DNA of 64,000 nt from the NCBI GenBank assembly GCA_907165275.2, contig OU015654.1, positions 4,171,501-4,235,500 on the forward strand, in the 5' to 3' direction. The notes below the pieces were generated by a model, which was not told the DNA's origin, ran no database searches, and saw only the letters and a list, made by a program, of their open reading frames with translations. Of the stretch, positions 33,053 to 45,760 are shown one piece after another. The translations under genes were made by a program, and so were the position numbers. The DNA is from Zygaena filipendulae (lineage: Eukaryota > Arthropoda > Insecta > Lepidoptera > Zygaenidae). Numbering within the stretch: position 1 is the stretch's first letter; each line of letters starts with the position of its first letter.

Positions 33053-35227
33053 AAACTTTAGTTGATTAGTACGCTTTTGGTCGTGCGGACTACGGTGAAC
33101 AGTTGAGATGCTTTTTATAAAATATGTTACCAAAATTATATCTACCTATCAGTAGATCATTGAAATTATTTTTATCTTAAATTCAAATTCAAATTATACA
33201 CTTTATTGCCCCAAAAGAGATACCTAGTAAAAACTAAGACACATAAAAGAAATCTTACCTAAAAATTTATAAATTATCATTATTTCTTCTCGAATCAGGA
33301 TCCATTTTGAATATAAAATTAGGTAATTTAATTTTCCTTTTCGAATTCCGCCGACATTAGTATTGAGATTATTGTTTTCGTATTTTTTAAAATAACCCTT
33401 TGCCCATCAATGGATTAAAAATAAAAAAAGAGAAACCAAAGTTTAGAGCGCTTACAAGTGCCATCAACCCTCACAAAATTATAGTGTTTAACATTTTAAT
33501 AAAACGTTAGGAAATGTGCGTAAATGTTAGAAAACGGAGCGAGAGACCATAATATATGAAGCGTTGCCTTCTGGGGACCATTACTTAGGTCCGGGCTTGT
33601 TATTAAATTCGGTCTTATTTATTTATTTATGAGCATGTTTATTGTATGCGACGTGTTCAATGTTCCGACGGCAAATGAATACCATCACATAAACACGCAG
33701 AAATGTGGTTTACGCACTGTTTGGAACAATGATACATGTAGTAGACAGTAATCACATAGATTTGTGGTCCAAGTGTCGATTTTTGTAAGGAAAAATAAGT
33801 TTATTTATCTAATTCTAATAATTATCGCTCGACGATAGACAATGTGCACATTGGTTTTTTGAACTATGTATTCAACACGCTTTTTTGTACATGTTTCTTA
33901 TCACTTGTTCAACTATTAGGACAGAAAGGAAGAACATATAAAGTAGGTTCAGCCCTAACCTCTATTCTAACTCATAAGAGACAAAAATGGAATCAACTAA
34001 ATCAATTAAGTGGTTCAATGACAGTAATATTGATAGAAGAACTTGATTTATAACTATCTAAATATATCTACTTATTCTTTATTAGCTCTCGTATATCTAT
34101 TCCTACTTCATACTAGGTATATATGTAGTTATCTATACAACCAAAATATAATTATATTAAAACATTTTAATTGCTGAAAATATTGTTGTAGATAGGTATG
34201 TGCTTTATAATTATGACTGTACTAGCATCAGTCTTACCTAATCTCCGACTGTAAATTGTGTTTTTTTCTATTCTGCAGTGTTTTGTTGGCTCGATAGTTC
34301 CAAGCTCGTTAGAAGATATCAACATTGAAAGATTACTTTCGTCAGGGGTTGATAACTTGCATAATAATGATGAAGAATTGTCACTGGTGCATCGTCGACG
34401 CTGATGAAATCTTATCTGAAAATGATTCTACAAATCAAAACCAAATCCTACTGGATGGATACAAAAAAAGGTGTGAATTCCACGCGAGAATCGCTTGTGG
34501 ATGCATCGTGTCATGAATCAAGCGTCGGTAGGTATTGATTAGAAGCCTAGGCGTGAACACAAGACCCGACAAACTTTAATTCAAACTTAATTACAGGCGA
34601 GCTGCGATCACATGAATTATCGATTTGGGAGGAATATTCAAATGTCGGGTACAGGTGTCAGGAGCCGCCCCGGCCCCGGGCTTCGACACGTCTCGCCGTG
34701 TTGTTCGTGTATTTTCATTTATATAGCACAATTTATTTTATTCGATCCCATACTCATACACAGGTCATCGACTTCAAGTGTAATATTGCAATAAAACATT
34801 CTTCTGCTCTGCAGTTTATTATATATTTGTCCTACAGTAGTTTCTCACATTAAACTGCAATTTTCAGTCGTTGTGCGCGCGTGGATAGCATCTTCCATAT
34901 GCAACGGACAGAGTGCGGAGTTAAGTATTTTTACTATCTCGCAGATTTATCTTCAAAACACACTCGGCTTTCTCGGATCGTTGGCGGGGCACATTAGCCC
35001 GACTGCGTTTGCGAGTGAGCAGATGCATCGAGCACGAATCGAGTTTTCCAATAATTTCATACTCAACGAGGATCGAGGACTCTTAGTATCGCCGCCGCGC
35101 ATCTCTCGCCGTCGGCGTTGACCACGCGCTCGGCGGTCTTCCGCTGAGGCACTACCATGAGTAGGTACCTTTACTTCAATGACGTCACATTACTACAGTA
35201 GTTACCTATAGTCTATAGAGTACAGAC
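33053..35227. other. transposon-poor region with several candidate regulatory blocks
   Basis: No exon is supported. 33520-33670 (GGGACCATTACTTAGGTCCG, then TTATTTATTTATTTATGAGC), 34600-34720 and 34870-35150 are GC-richer unique islands. The last contains CGCCGCCGCGCATCTCTCGC and a possible 82-codon frame without a recognisable motif. Confidence 0.35.
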
Positions 35228-35537
35228 CCCTGAGCCGAGTTGACACTCTATAATCGTTAACGCATACACAACTATTAAGAAACGAATCGTCATGTCGCGT
35301 GGTCACGTAAAATCATCCAATCAAAAGTTTAGTTTAACAACAAACAAGTTTTTTTTATATACCTTTTTCCTTTGTGATGGAAACTTTAAGGTGTATGAAA
35401 GTTTTTATATTATGTTATACTTTTAATAAACTTATATTGTACCGTTTGTTTCCCAAAAAATAAATAAATAAACAATAATTCCGTTCCTTTGTTTTATATG
35501 CATTAACGATCGTAGATTGTCAACTTGGCTAAGAGGG
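35228..35537. mobile_element. MITE family 2, copy 3
   Basis: Ends CCCTGAGCCGAGTTGACACT and, inverted, CCTCTTAGCCAAGTTGACAA, 310 bp. It includes CGTGGTCACGTAAAATCATC, shared with copy 2. Confidence 0.8.
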
Positions 35538-35558
35538 CAGTGGTAGTACAGTAGCGAG

Positions 35559-35690
35559 AGACAGCACCGTTGGTGTAGTGGTGAGGTAACCGACTGCTAC
35601 GCCAGGTGTCACGAGTTCAATACCTGCATCAGGGTTAACATTTAGATGATGAAAATTGGTGTTCACCCTGAGTCTGGCTGTATAATATGT
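35559..35690 (+). mobile_element. tRNA-derived SINE
   Basis: A-box-like GGTGTAGTGGTGAGG and B-box-like CGAGTTCAATACC are followed by a body with GATGATGAAAATTGGTGTTC and CCTGAGTCTGG. It is wedged between a MITE and a Helitron-like element. Confidence 0.7.
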
Positions 35691-35694
35691 ATTA

Positions 35695-35880
35695 CTAGCT
35701 GTGCCTCGCGGTTTCACCCGCGTGAATTTCGGAATTCCCGCAGGATCTCTTTATATCAGGAACCTCTGCGGACGCAGGCAGAACAACCCTCTAAAGTTTC
35801 ATCACAATCGGACCAATGGCTTAGAAATACATAGAGGACAGACACAAACATTCATTTTTATTTATGAAGAAGATAAGTAT
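35695..35880 (-). mobile_element. Helitron-like element, subfamily B
   Basis: CTAGCTGTGCCTCGCGG hairpin end at the left, then CTTTATATCAGGAACCTCTG and GCGGACGCAGGCAGAACAAC. The same subfamily is at 46718 (+) and 52297 (-). Confidence 0.82.
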
Positions 35881-35979
35881 GTATTAACAAAAAAAAGTAT
35901 ATACTTAAGTATTATATCAGCTGTCTGGCACCCCTTACAAGCGATACTGTGGTAATGGCCAAGCACTATTATTATCATA

Positions 35980-36169
35980 CTAGTTGTTCCCCGAGGTTTC
36001 ACCCACGTCAATTTCAGAGTTCACGCGGGAATTCCGGGATACAAAGCACCCTATGTCCTTCTCTGTACCCCTGACAATGTGTTTTTGCAAAATTTCAGGA
36101 TGATCGGTTGAGCCGTTAAGGTGCAGTGAAAGCATAACAAACAAACAAACTCACTTTTATAATAGTAAC
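35980..36169 (-). mobile_element. Helitron-like element, near complete
   Basis: CTAGTTGTTCCCCGAGG at the left; CCCTATGTCCTTCTCTGTAC and GCATAACAAACAAACAAACT at the right. Confidence 0.85.
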
Positions 36170-36359
36170 GATTATTATCTGTGACAATTTAGTAGGTACA
36201 TATTATTTATTCTTTCGTTAGCGCTGATATCAACCGAAAAAAATAAATTAATGTGCTATAATTTACATTCATTGCCTAGGTTAATGAGAACTTACAAAAT
36301 AACGATGAAGATTCTGAATTCAACATTCAACGGTCAATATTCCGTTGATTGAGACTACT

Positions 36360-36460
36360 CCAATGCAATAAAATATTTATATATATATTAAAAATTATTA
36401 TAATTAATATATTATAATTATATTTATATATAATTTATATATATAATTTTTGTATCTAAG
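36360..36460. repeat. AT-only palindromic run
   Basis: About 90 bp of almost pure A/T with several overlapping inverted (TATAATTA) words. Confidence 0.8.
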
Positions 36461-37383
36461 TTACTTGGATAGGGTTTGATTTGTTTGAACGCGCAATACG
36501 TAAAAAAATTTCATATATCTACCTAACTAACCTCGGGTAAATGAAAGATGTATGAAAGTACATATTATAGATGCTGATATCTTCCGAGCAGAGGCTTTTA
36601 AAATCATATTGTACGTTCCGAATTCCGATCATAAAACCTTACATTTTTACTTTTAAGTTCGGTGTTACTTGAATTGTCATCTAAATCGGTATAATTTTGT
36701 GTAGGTAAGTACCTACTGCTAAATTCTGTTCTCTATATAAGGGTAACTAATTAACTATCATTGGCTAATAGTGTAATCTTGAAACCTAAATCTATTATAT
36801 GTTCTTGTAGCTGTTGTTGTCCTAAATAAACGAAAATAAAATAAAAAATAAAAAGAGTTCCCAAGGATAGGTATAAGTATCTAAAATGCAAAAACCGTGG
36901 AACAGTATAGTGATTTAGTAAATATTCGAAATGATAATTTAGGTATACCAAAACTCGTACTATGGGGCCTCTTACATTAAACTTCGTACTTAAGCCGCCA
37001 TATTTATTAAAATATGCAGGTACACTGGTTACTAAAAATTCTTTTATTAGGTACGTAGGTCTCGTTAATATTGTTATGGAAGATTTAATGGTGGTAATAA
37101 TTCTCACTTGTTTACGCCTTACAGAATTATCATTGTAATATATATTTACCCTTTACCTACTTAATTTCTCTGTCTTCTCTTTTTTATAGAGCTAACCAAT
37201 TTCATGTTCCAACCCGTAGACACATCATGTACCTACCTACCTATTTGATTTTTATTATTTTTTGTAAACTCAAGTCACATTCCAGTAAGTTTAGGTACCT
37301 ACATGCCGATTCGTCTAGATTTTGAAATTTGTTTTATGAATTTATCTCTTATGAATATTTTATGAATAATGAAGAGGAAAAAT

Positions 37384-37526
37384 TTGATTTTTGATTTAAC
37401 TCAAAAACTATTGGACCAATTTCAAACATTCTTTTACCATTAGAAAGGTACATTATCCCTGAGTAATATTAGGCTATATTGTAAATTATCGAAATTATCG
37501 CGGGTGAAACCGCGCGGGACAGCTAG
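37384..37526 (+). mobile_element. Helitron-like element
   Basis: TTTAACTCAAAAACTATTGG, then TCGCGGGTGAAACCGCGCGG and GACAGCTAG followed by T. Confidence 0.8.
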
Positions 37527-37934
37527 TTAACAAAATAGTATTGGGTATTTATAGGTACAGTTTTGAAAAAACTGACATTAAAATATAATTCTCCAAGAGC
37601 ATAGTATAATTAATAACAATTTTATCATTAATTTAAGCACTTTGTTAAAGTAGGCAGACACCTACCATATCATCTAAGTTTAATATTATACCTATCTGTA
37701 GACTCTGCTGATTATAAACTAATTGAACATTAGACACATCACATGTATTAACCTACCAAGATGATGGGTTTATTATTCCGGTTGTTATTTCAAAAAAATC
37801 AAATAATTTAAACAGCAAAATTAAAATTAATTAATTAATTATTATTTGTATCCAGAGTAAAGGACTTTAAAGATTGTACCTAATTGATTTTATTACTATA
37901 CTACCGGTCGGTGTACCTATAAGGATCGGTAATA

Positions 37935-38036
37935 TTTTTCTCAAAATTGCATGATGATAGGTTGAGTAGGTATATACGTAGTTAAGGCGTGAAAGCGTAG
38001 GTACTAAACAAACTCCCACTCGCTTTTATTTTCATT
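37935..38036 (-). mobile_element. Helitron-like 5' fragment
   Basis: Only the distal half is left: AAAATTGCATGATGATAGGT and GTTAAGGCGTGAAAGCG. Confidence 0.6.
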
Positions 38037-38160
38037 ATTTATACGATGTATGCAGATTGAAATACATATTTACTACCGCTTTTTACTTTGAACGTATGTA
38101 GGTACCTAATTATCTAGAATACTTAGCCTAAAAGTTAGTTTTCTATTTAAGTGTGATACC

Positions 38161-38221
38161 ATATATACCTATATTATATAATAATTACGGTAGGTAATTA
38201 TTATATAATATAGGTATATAT
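38161..38221. repeat. perfect 28-bp inverted repeat
   Basis: Arms 38161-38188 and 38194-38221 are exact inverses (ATATATACCTATATTATATA plus ATAATTAC) with a 5-bp loop. AT-rich, so it may form a cruciform. Confidence 0.95.
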
Positions 38222-39889
38222 GATATCCTTCATATGGCACCCGTTATAGTTTTAAGCACCTTCCTGCAGTGATTCCTTTTCTAAAGCATAGTTGAGTCCG
38301 TTTTATCTCTATAATTTGTATCTACTGCAATATTATACCTAGCTGCGTTCGATCCATGATTTTTCTCGCGTGACTTTTCTGGCAGGCACCTACTTTTCGA
38401 AACTCTGCACCAAAATAAATATGTGTTGATCCAGAAGTTCTATTCGTCTGCAAAATTCAGCGATACCCCAAAGTCAGATTTCTTTGAGCATATTTTGATG
38501 TGCACTTAGTGTTTTAAATAGAAAAGTATAAATAATGAAGGATTATCTAGTAAGAAGGTATGTTGGTTAAATACCACCATTAATTAAAACGCGTGTTTGA
38601 GACTTGATAAGCTAGAATTTGATCTTTCGTGAATTCCTCGACCTGATTTGAATTTTCTCGCAAGCCAACCGAGTACTTAGTGTAAACTAATGGTTACGTG
38701 AGTTACATCTATCACAGCTAAATAGGTTGTATGTACGGAACCCACCTGCACCGAATGGGCCAACATTTACATAAAACGAAATCTGTCGACGATAGGTAGG
38801 TAGGTAGGTAGGTGCACCACGGAATTCCGAATATCCATAAATGTTGCTGGCAGCATACCGAGAGCCATACTTAAAAACAAAATTAAAGGGGATAGCCGTA
38901 CGATAATATGAATTAAAAATAATAAAACAAAAAGAGGAGTCACGGATCGCCTCAAGTATATTTTTTTAAAGTTTATTTTTTTCGAACCAAGCCTGCGAAC
39001 AGCCTGGCCGATATCTCCTGACAATATCTTTGACGAGTTTTTTTTTATGCTGCATTATTTTTAAATGAACTGATTATGGTTGTTGAGCGATTTAACGCCC
39101 AATCTAATTAGGCAAATGATATGTGTTTTCGAACGAAGATCGTAGTGCGATAGTTAGTTCACTATTTATTGATTTACTATATTAATTATCGTTTTTTTTA
39201 GCTTGTGGTTAGCTAATATTGATGATAAAAAATAATGATTACCTAAGGCCTCCGCCATCATTTAGGTAAATACATACCTATATTAATTCAATGTTACTGC
39301 TTGATGATAAAATAATTATTCTAGAGTAGGTTCATTAGTAATGGCTCAGATTGTGCTATCTATTAAGATTTATCTATTAAAAAAACCATTTCTCAAAACT
39401 TCGCATAGCAAGTATTTTAATTAATAGGTACTACCAATTGGTATCGTTGATAATCTTTTTATTGATTTATATTGAGGACCATCAATTAAAATTTTTGATT
39501 CCATTATCCTTGTATTACCTAGTATTATATTATCTGTGATGTAGGTAATGTAGGTATTCATAAAGTCACCGCAATAGTATCTATAGGTATAGTAAGTCCT
39601 AAGTTTTCCTAAATTTTCTGCTGTATTTGTAATCTGACCCATCTATATACTGATTATACTATGTGCTTAAATTTCAATGTACCTAAGTACCTACATCTTT
39701 TTGAAAAACTTTTACTTACCCATTCGTGTTATTCTATTATACCTTCTAGGTACTCTACCTTGTGTATTTTCAATAAATATCTGCAATGTCTTCGAGTGAG
39801 CATGCGTGTGCGCAGACTATTGATGAGCGCCGCTAATGTGGGAACGGACTGAAAAAGGCGGCAAATCGCCTATTTCATCTAACTTCCAA

Positions 39890-40310
39890 TCGAACATTGC
39901 AGGCACGTCGGCTCCAATAAAAGTCCAATGAAATTAAAGTACGGCGACGACTCAAATCCTGCTACTTTAAAACCCGTAAAAACTGTAAAACGTTCAACCG
40001 GGGATGCTGGGAGCAGCGCCTTCAGCCGACATCATAATTTAACAACGCAAAAAATGGTGTCACAGTAAATAAAATCAAGGGTTTTTTTTCATCGCCCATA
40101 ACTTTGGAAGACGAGGCGGGAAATCGGATGTAAGTAGAAGGCGAAACTTTTTAAAAAAGGAAACTGCTCTCGCGGCGGTGCGTGGAGGCAGCCCCGATTG
40201 GCCGCGCGCCCGGGGGCGGGAAGCCGGCTGCGCGCGATTGGCCCGCCGCCGCAGCGCCGCGCCGCGCCGCGCTCGCACTGTAGGCGCGTTCATCTCGAGA
40301 CTCGAACAAA
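39890..40310. promoter_or_regulatory. candidate promoter: CpG island with CCAAT and GC boxes
   Basis: 40150-40285 is strongly GC-rich. Two GATTGG (inverted CCAAT) sites at 40196 and 40236 flank GGGGGCGGG at 40212-40220. The 250 bp to the left is repeat-free with CCAATAAAAG/CCAATGAAATTA words. Frames across the island disagree on both strands, so a promoter is likelier than an exon. CCAAT orientation would suit minus-strand transcription, but this is weak. Confidence 0.45.
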
Positions 40311-41997
40311 TAGATTTTTTTAAACAAAAGCAATTTTCCTATTCTTCTTGTTGGGCTTATGTTTCTATAGTTTGTTTTTGTTCAGTTACGTTTCGTATTG
40401 TTTATTGTGGACCGAGTGCGCGACAATCCACTCCCGGTTAATTCGAAGTGGTATTAACAACGCGTTTCGTCCGTGCATTGTTCGGCGGGGCCGCATGTAA
40501 ATTTTGCAAAAAAAAAACATACAATTGTTATGAAATACAGACACGCTGCACGCGTGTTGCAACAGCTTATTGTTGAGGAAGGCTTTTCGCTTCCTATTTG
40601 TGAAAATGATTGTTAATTAAGTTTTAATACCTATCTCCATCCAAGCTTAAGTAGGTACCTACTTACCATTAGACATTGAAAAAACAATTGAGGCTGAGTT
40701 GTTTGAGAGCTACCTACATACCTACAGGTTAAATATTTATTGGTTACACCCATTGATATACCTATTTATAAAAAATTCCACCAAACAAAAACTAATGAAA
40801 GAAAATATTTGTCAATGGCTAAATTATAGAATTTGTATGCGAATCGAGTATAGAAGCTAGGTAATTAGAAAAATCACTAGAATACAAAGTGATGTATTAG
40901 AAGATTAATTACTCATTTCGACCGTGTGTCGTGACACGGCTGGGTCAAAATTCGTGCATTAGTAAGCGCGGGCGCAAGGAGTGATATCGTTCAAAAAGCG
41001 AACGAGAGCGAGATGTTTCGAGATTGTGCCCATTTTTCCACCAAATTGCGCCCTTTGTTATGCAAAGCGCGCTGGCGCCGTGTGCGGGCGCGCAGTCGCC
41101 CGTTTGTGAGCGCCCGTGTGACACCGGCCTTATCGTCCATCGCCCACCACCATACACTATTTACAATGCTACTAGTGAATGATTAGAATATATCATCAGA
41201 CTCCAGGTAGGTGTACGTTTTAGAACAACTAGCTTTGTATGTTGGTACCTGCCTCAATACCTTGATTCTCTCAAGTAAACAATATATATAGGTACGTTTC
41301 CGCGAGTAACGAGCTATTGGATCAACCAACTGGAATAGACCGACGGTCTTTTCGAGACCGCATATCCCAGCTGCATGGAGGCAGGGTAAGACTGATAAAT
41401 ACTAAGCTCCCGGCTTTGTTAGTAAGCAGTGGACGTCCGTCGGCTGATATTATGAACCTGCAAGTATACGAAAATATTATACCTATCCATCAAGCAAAGC
41501 TACATTTTCGGCATAAAAATTATCAAGAAAAGCCCTCGAGTGACGAGTGGCAAGCGTTGCAACATGCGGTAGGTCTGTAGGTAGGTATGTAGGCAGACCC
41601 CATCGCAAGATAGACCAGCCGTCGGTTGAGATTTTATGAAACAGCTCAACCGATCGCTATTCTATTTTCTAACCAAAACCGTGAAATATCACAAAGTTTT
41701 TAATTTTCTTTCGGTCCTCTTTCAACTTCGGTCAAAGGTTAACCAACATTATTTTCTTAATAAGAACTGAATCGTTATATTTAAAATAATCAGACGAAAT
41801 TTGCTTAAAATATTAATTTATTATTCAAAGTTTGAACGGTTTTTTTTGCACGAATATATCGTTATGGCCCTACCCAAAAGGTGTCGCCAAGTTGACTTGT
41901 TGGTAAAATAACCAATTTTTATAATGGCCTAAATTAGAAGATACTAGATCCCAAGCACATGTAATTAAAACGAGACGGAGTCACTGCATTATTTAGA

Positions 41998-42110
41998 TGA
42001 CATTTCGTGAAAACCATACAGCGATTATAGCTCAGTGGTTGGTGCGTTCGGATCACACGCCGCAAGGCGTAGCTCGTAGGTTTGAACTCTTAACAATGAA
42101 CTTGTGCTGT
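41998..42110 (+). mobile_element. tRNA-derived SINE (fragment)
   Basis: A clear A box TAGCTCAGTGGTTGG and a degraded B box GGTTTGAACTC 48 bp later. The stems do not pair as a tRNA, so it is not a functional tRNA gene. Confidence 0.6.
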
Positions 42111-43084
42111 CGGTGAAGAAAACTTCGTGAGGCAGCCATAGCATGGTGGTAGAGCTCTTTCTAATGCCCAGTTGGCTAGCTACCAAGTCGCCAAGCCAAC
42201 TTTGTGTTCCGGCAGCCTTACTAAAGAGCTAGTACCCATTCCAGACTACATGTGTTTTCAATCTTATTCGACCACGCCGTCACATAACGTCGAGTGAGCT
42301 GTATAAATAGTCAAACACCTAGCCTGTTTACAATAAAAAAAAAAACATTAGAAAATTATTTGTACGAGAAAACTGAATTGTTATTATTACTCAAAAGCTT
42401 AAGTATCCATATGCAATACGAAGCAGTAATTTTCCAAAATAAATTAAAAAAAAAATCGTATAGAGCTGTGTCTGTCTGTCAGTTTTTGCGTAACTATACC
42501 TACACGTCCTCTAACGTATCTACGGGGTGCAGATGCCTTTTTTATACAGCTTACCATAAAATATGAGCTTTATTTCATTTTATTTATTTATTCAAGAAAA
42601 AGGTACAGACTTCATAACCTTCATGTCACTAAACTTAGATAAGTTTGTCGTGACATGACAGTACATTATCGTAATCGGTTCACAAAAGGAGATGGTAAGA
42701 CAGTCGAAACAGTCGTAGGTACCTACCGCAAACTCACTTTCAAACACCTAGTGAGCGGAGCCGCGAGTAACTGCGAGTTTCATTAATTACCTGCTTTAGA
42801 TAGTAACCAGCTTAATAATGGGTTTCGTATATCGTTTTTATTACAAATGATAAAACTAAATTTTTAATAGGGACATATCTATCTAATTAGGACCATTCCA
42901 GTTGCCAGATTATAAAACTGTGACTACCTATTTACTCAAGAGCGTCCGATATAGGAAGGTACTTCATACAAACGAAGAGATAACTGTTTAACGGATATTA
43001 ACCACTTGAGTATTCTATCGAAAACACAAAAAAAATATTTAAAATTTTTGTATGTAAAGAAATAAAATGGAACTTACCATAGCT

Positions 43085-43262
43085 GTCCTCACTTTTATCC
43101 CGATAAAGCAGAGTCCGCGAGGGAATTCAGAATCACATTAAACGAGTAAAACCGCGTTCAGTTATTCACACTTTCTGTAAAGCGAAAAGATTTGATTTTT
43201 TGTATGTTTTGTTTGTTTCTAATGGTTAAGCTAAAAAACTACTCAACCGTTTTTCAAAATCT
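43085..43262 (+). mobile_element. decayed Helitron-like pieces
   Basis: TTTTATCCCGATAAAG ... AAACGAGTAAAACCGCG, followed by TTTTGTTTGTTTCTAATGG and AAAAACTACTCAACCG. These are two scrambled fragments. Confidence 0.45.
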
Positions 43263-43750
43263 TTCACTTACTGAATCTTATACGAGTTATTAAGTGAAGT
43301 GTAGGTACCCTGAGAGAAAAATAGGGGCTTAAGTTCGGTAAAGTTCGCGAGCAGAAAGTTCGCCACCGTAGATTGGTAACAGTAGGTATTTCTGCTACCG
43401 GTATTCGGTTGGGCACCAAATTTGGTCAGTATACTCTGCTGAGTTTTCACATCATTGATACCGTGCGGGGTCGGTCCCTGTGCCTGCTGGTCACTGATAT
43501 TGTGTCGCCAATATATCCTTCGGGCAACGAAAGGCGACCGAAACTTCTTCGGTCTGATTGATTTCTCTCCGTGATAGCTATGTTAGGAGTTCCCCAGAGA
43601 ATCTCGAAATACAAGCCACAGGGCACAGCTGGTAGGTATGAAATAAATTTAACTTTTACAACTAATTTTAAATATGTATATACGTAGGTACCTACTTTTC
43701 CGCTTTTTCTGCAGCCCGTCTTGCGCATCGTGAGTTTTCATTTATTCTTA

Positions 43751-43882
43751 TGCTACTGCTCCACCTGCGTGTTGACGCGTAATTTAGGCATTACGTAGAT
43801 ATGGCCAACATTTTAACGGGTTAACTTACTAACATTACCATCAACGTTAGCGTTAGACGTTAGCGCAGGTGGAGCAGTAGCA
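43751..43882. mobile_element. 132-bp MITE with TTA target duplication
   Basis: Terminal inverted repeats TGCTACTGCTCCACCTGCG at both ends (19 bp, perfect), flanked by TTA at 43748-43750 and 43883-43885. A 3-bp TTA duplication and GC-rich ends suit a PIF/Harbinger-like MITE (inference). Confidence 0.85.
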
Positions 43883-43885
43883 TTA

Positions 43886-45430
43886 CCTATGTACCAGCAT
43901 TTGACCAAAAAATAATGAAGCTATTGTTCATTCAAGCACCTTTAAGTGCAATTAGTGCACCTAGATCATGTAGGTAGGTATATGAAATTATATCCTCATC
44001 GATTATTTATGCAAAACCCGAACATCTGCATTCATTTACGCGAGTGCCCGAGTAGGTAGGTAATCTACAAAATGAGACCTCATTGATTGTGATAGTTAAA
44101 TCGATACCACTTTAAAGTTTCATTTAGATACACACAATACTTTATATAAAACGAATTTTAATGCTTATAGCTAAGGTATAAATTGCTTCGTCAATTAAAA
44201 ACTGTATTTGCGGGCTTGGTTATCGCGCGCATCGCGTCAATTCATCATATTTGTCAAGAGCGTTCGTTCGTCATTCGAATACAGATGAGAGATCGATAAT
44301 AATGAACGGACGAATTTATGCGCTACCAAGTACCAATCTATTTAACAGTATTTACTGAAATCCAAATGTGAGGTAAGGTAAATAAAACAGTATAAATAGA
44401 TTTAGCCTAGCATTAACCATCTCGCGAATAATTCTATAGGTATCTCTACCTAAAGCAGTCTTCTTCAATCTTCATAGTATCACAGTAGTAGTCATATGAA
44501 TTTCAAAATTATTTTCACATCAGCATTATTAAAATATTACTAGCGGGATAGATATAGAATATACAAATAAAAGAAATATTATAATATAAATAAAATTAAA
44601 AAAAATGTAGACAAGCCTCGTGAGAGGATGTTTTTTTGCTCTACATTGGTCAAGAAAGTTTATCCAAAGAGGACATCTTTAGACAAGCTAAAATCAGGAG
44701 CTCTTATCACCGATTGGCATATGCATATATATCTACGAAGACTTATGAATGAATTAACCGAAGTTTTATGAGGATCGAAACGAGTGGTCACTCTTCGCGC
44801 TATCTCTGAGAAACTAATGTAGTATCTACGAGTATACACCTCGGCAACAGTTGTTCAAAAGGGAAGCTAAACATAGAACCGCCTAAGATCACGTGAGATT
44901 GGCCATGCCTAAAACAACTACTTTTTTCCAAGCATCGCGTTAACACGCTCAAAGCACGTTTCATGAGCATGCATTTAAATTTGCGTTGTTATCGAATACC
45001 TGAACAATTTATGAGCGAATAGAAAATGTAAGGGAATGAAATATTGTGGATGTAAATGTTTGCAACGTTTATAAATGTTTTGTAAGAACATGTCCTCAGG
45101 CTGGCTGTTTATATTTAGATAGGAATTTATGAAAATTATTCGCCATTTAATAAATTATTTCCTTGGCCCTTTATTATGTGAAATACCTTTCCAACTTACA
45201 AGTGTTTTTGAATCATTTCCTATAATAGTGATGCTGATTTAGGTTGACGATGATCTTTTTAGGAAAACTGAACAAGATGTTCAAATAAACATATAAACGC
45301 CTTCACACAAATCATTCACAAAATACAAACACAAAAACCTTTAAACCTAAATGTAAATATATGGATAGAAAATATCAGACAATATAATATTTATAAATAA
45401 ATAAAGACCACGCTAAAAACTTAAAAAATA
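43886..45430. other. AT-rich intergenic DNA
   Basis: No repeat family or exon is recognised. 44200-44300 (TTATCGCGCGCATCGCGTCA) is a small GC-richer block. Confidence 0.45.
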
Positions 45431-45431
45431 A

Positions 45432-45760
45432 ATTAAAACCGACTTCCAAAAACACAAAACTAAAAAAGCTAAAAATAACAAAATACCGATTTAATCCAAA
45501 AGTCAAAAACACACGTAATATTATTATTGGTTTTGTGCTACCACTGATCGGTATGAAGTCGGTGACAAGCCAAATATGGAGGAGGTAAATGGGCTAAGTC
45601 GACTCCCGCCACCAGCTCTTCGTGAGCAGAACAACCCAAGTGGGCAGACACCAGCGGGCTTGTCACCGAATATTACGTGTGTTTTTGTCTTTTGGATTAA
45701 ATCGGTATTTTGTTATTTTTAGCTTTTTTAGTTTTGTGTTTTTGGAAGTCGGTTTTAATT
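45432..45760. mobile_element. foldback/MITE element with ~92-bp inverted arms
   Basis: Left arm 45432-45522 starts ATTAAAACCGACTTCCAAAA; the right arm 45669-45760 is its near-perfect inverse. A second inner pair, GTCGGTGACAAGCC (45557) and its inverse (45656), sits in the 146-bp core. No coding capacity. Confidence 0.88.

Larger units (their letters stand above)
38230..43080. other. nearly transposon-free region
   Basis: Apart from a SINE at 42.0 kb and one possible old repeat (40920-41145, ending GACACCGGCCTTA), no insertions are recognised. 38803-38815 is a (GTAG)n run. The promoter-like island at 40150-40300 is listed separately. No exon is supported. Confidence 0.4.

Noticed and set aside
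41998..42110. Functional tRNA gene
   Set aside because: A and B box words are present but acceptor, D and T stems do not pair and the B box is degraded. Read as a SINE head; the same applies to 25400, 28810 and 35559.
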